Below are positions 5,505-5,888 of a DNA stretch of 5,888 nucleotides, one piece after another. Numbering within the stretch: position 1 is the first letter of the stretch; every line of letters begins with the position of its first letter. The DNA is taken from the NCBI GenBank assembly GCA_046735265.1, contig JBKPSZ010000341.1, positions 1 through 5,888 on the forward strand, in the 5' to 3' direction. The notes beneath the pieces were generated by a model. The model saw only the letters and a program-made list of their open reading frames with translations, had not been told where the DNA came from and ran no database searches. The DNA comes from DATBFU01 sp046735265. GTDB lineage: Bacteria; Acidobacteriota; Thermoanaerobaculia; UBA5066; Gp7-AA6. The translations under genes and the position numbers were made by a program.

Positions 5505-5816
5505 CTAGCGCGGATAGATCGGCAGCCAGGCGCGCGAAACGTAGTCCGAGAGGGTGATGAGAATCAGGAACGCGAGCCAGAGAACGCTCGCGATCACGAC
5601 GAAGGCCGTCAGCTTCGGGGAATAACGCAGATGCATGAAGATCAGGGCGACGAGAAGCGCCTTCGTCACCGCGATCGTCAGCGCGACCGGGGTGTTCCAA
5701 ATGCCGAGATGCTGGAAGGCCGCCCAGACCGTGAGCCCCGTCATGACCATGAGCGTGGCGAAGACGCCGAGATAGGCGGCGAGTGTCGGATGGACGCGCG
5801 AGCCGTCGCCGCTCAC
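5505..5816 (-). CDS. ctaF: Cytochrome c oxidase subunit IV (prokaryotic COX4, CtaF/CoxD type)
   Basis: A 103-residue membrane protein with three hydrophobic helices at about 12-32, 40-62 and 69-91. It is the small fourth subunit of caa3-type heme-copper oxidases in the cytoplasmic membrane; it carries no cofactor and is thought to support assembly or stability. The second helix ends in VTKALLVALIFMHLRYSPK (50-68), the family signature (K..L....FMHL). Translation starts at a GTG that overlaps the subunit III stop as GTGA, and a GGGAG sequence (5826-5830, minus strand) lies 9 nt upstream. Both point to tight translational coupling within a cox operon. The product name is well supported; the gene symbol follows common usage and could equally be coxD. 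Confidence 0.92.
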   Translation of the reverse strand: MSGDGSRVHPTLAAYLGVFATLMVMTGLTVWAAFQHLGIWNTPVALTIAVTKALLVALIFMHLRYSPKLTAFVVIASVLWLAFLILITLSDYVSRAWLPIYPR

Positions 5817-5888
5817 AGCGTGTGTCTCCCGAGCAGGTAGAGAAGCGGGAAGAGAAAGATCCAGACGATGTCCACGAAGTGCCAGTAG
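5813..5888 (-). CDS. ctaE: Cytochrome c oxidase subunit III, C-terminal end (partial)
   Basis: Only the last 24 residues and the stop are present, read from 5887 to 5813. They include YWHFVDIVWIFLFPLLYLL, the near-invariant last transmembrane helix of COX3, which begins with the conserved YWHFVD motif. Subunit III is a core membrane subunit of heme-copper oxidases and has no redox centre. Its TGA overlaps the GTG of the subunit IV gene by 4 bp (5813-5816), the classic coupling in cox operons. The rest of the operon, presumably subunits I and II and possibly an alternative complex III, lies beyond the right edge. Confidence 0.93.
   Translation of the reverse strand, partial: YWHFVDIVWIFLFPLLYLLGRHTL

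Noticed and set aside
4298..5557. A 419-codon open frame on the plus strand
   Set aside because: It overlaps the EamA exporter in another frame and continues antisense into the membrane protein gene. The translation is Arg-rich low-complexity sequence without a hydrophobic pattern.

Overview
The window is very GC-rich (about two thirds G+C by eye), densely coding, and uses GTG as well as ATG starts. It holds eight protein genes, two of them cut by the window edges. No RNA gene, insertion sequence or CRISPR array was seen. The gene mix (M20D amidohydrolase, SirB1 protein, UPF0173 hydrolase, COX3/COX4 oxidase genes), together with apparent leaderless starts, fits a free-living aerobic bacterium of a GC-rich lineage such as Acidobacteriota. 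That placement is an inference and the sequence does not settle it.

Layout. 1-381 (minus): N-terminal part of an M20D metallo-amidohydrolase. 434-1579 (plus), divergent from it across 52 bp: a SirB1-type transglutaminase-like/TPR protein fused to a C-terminal DUF2203 domain. 1580-1756: a convergent gap with a perfect GC-rich hairpin. 1757-4165 (minus): three genes in one direction, read in the order secreted metallophosphoesterase, free methionine-(R)-sulfoxide reductase, UPF0173/UlaG-like metallo-hydrolase. 4224-5156 (plus), divergent from these: an EamA/DMT-family exporter. 5153-5888 (minus): the 3' end of a heme-copper oxidase operon, with the end of subunit III, subunit IV (CtaF/CoxD type) and a small three-helix membrane protein. 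The last of these meets the exporter tail to tail on a shared CTAG.

Most genes are housekeeping or accessory metabolism. The oxidase genes form a respiratory module. The methionine sulfoxide reductase repairs oxidised free methionine and is plausible beside aerobic respiration, but nothing in the sequence ties the two together.

I see no defence system, mobile island or clearly new multi-gene system. The most interesting points are: TANNNT (-10-like) hexamers placed 6-10 nt before four start codons that lack a Shine-Dalgarno sequence, pointing to leaderless transcripts; the SirB1-DUF2203 fusion; the palindrome at 1683-1703, which may belong to a dispersed repeat family; and the uncharacterised small membrane protein at the end of the oxidase cluster.
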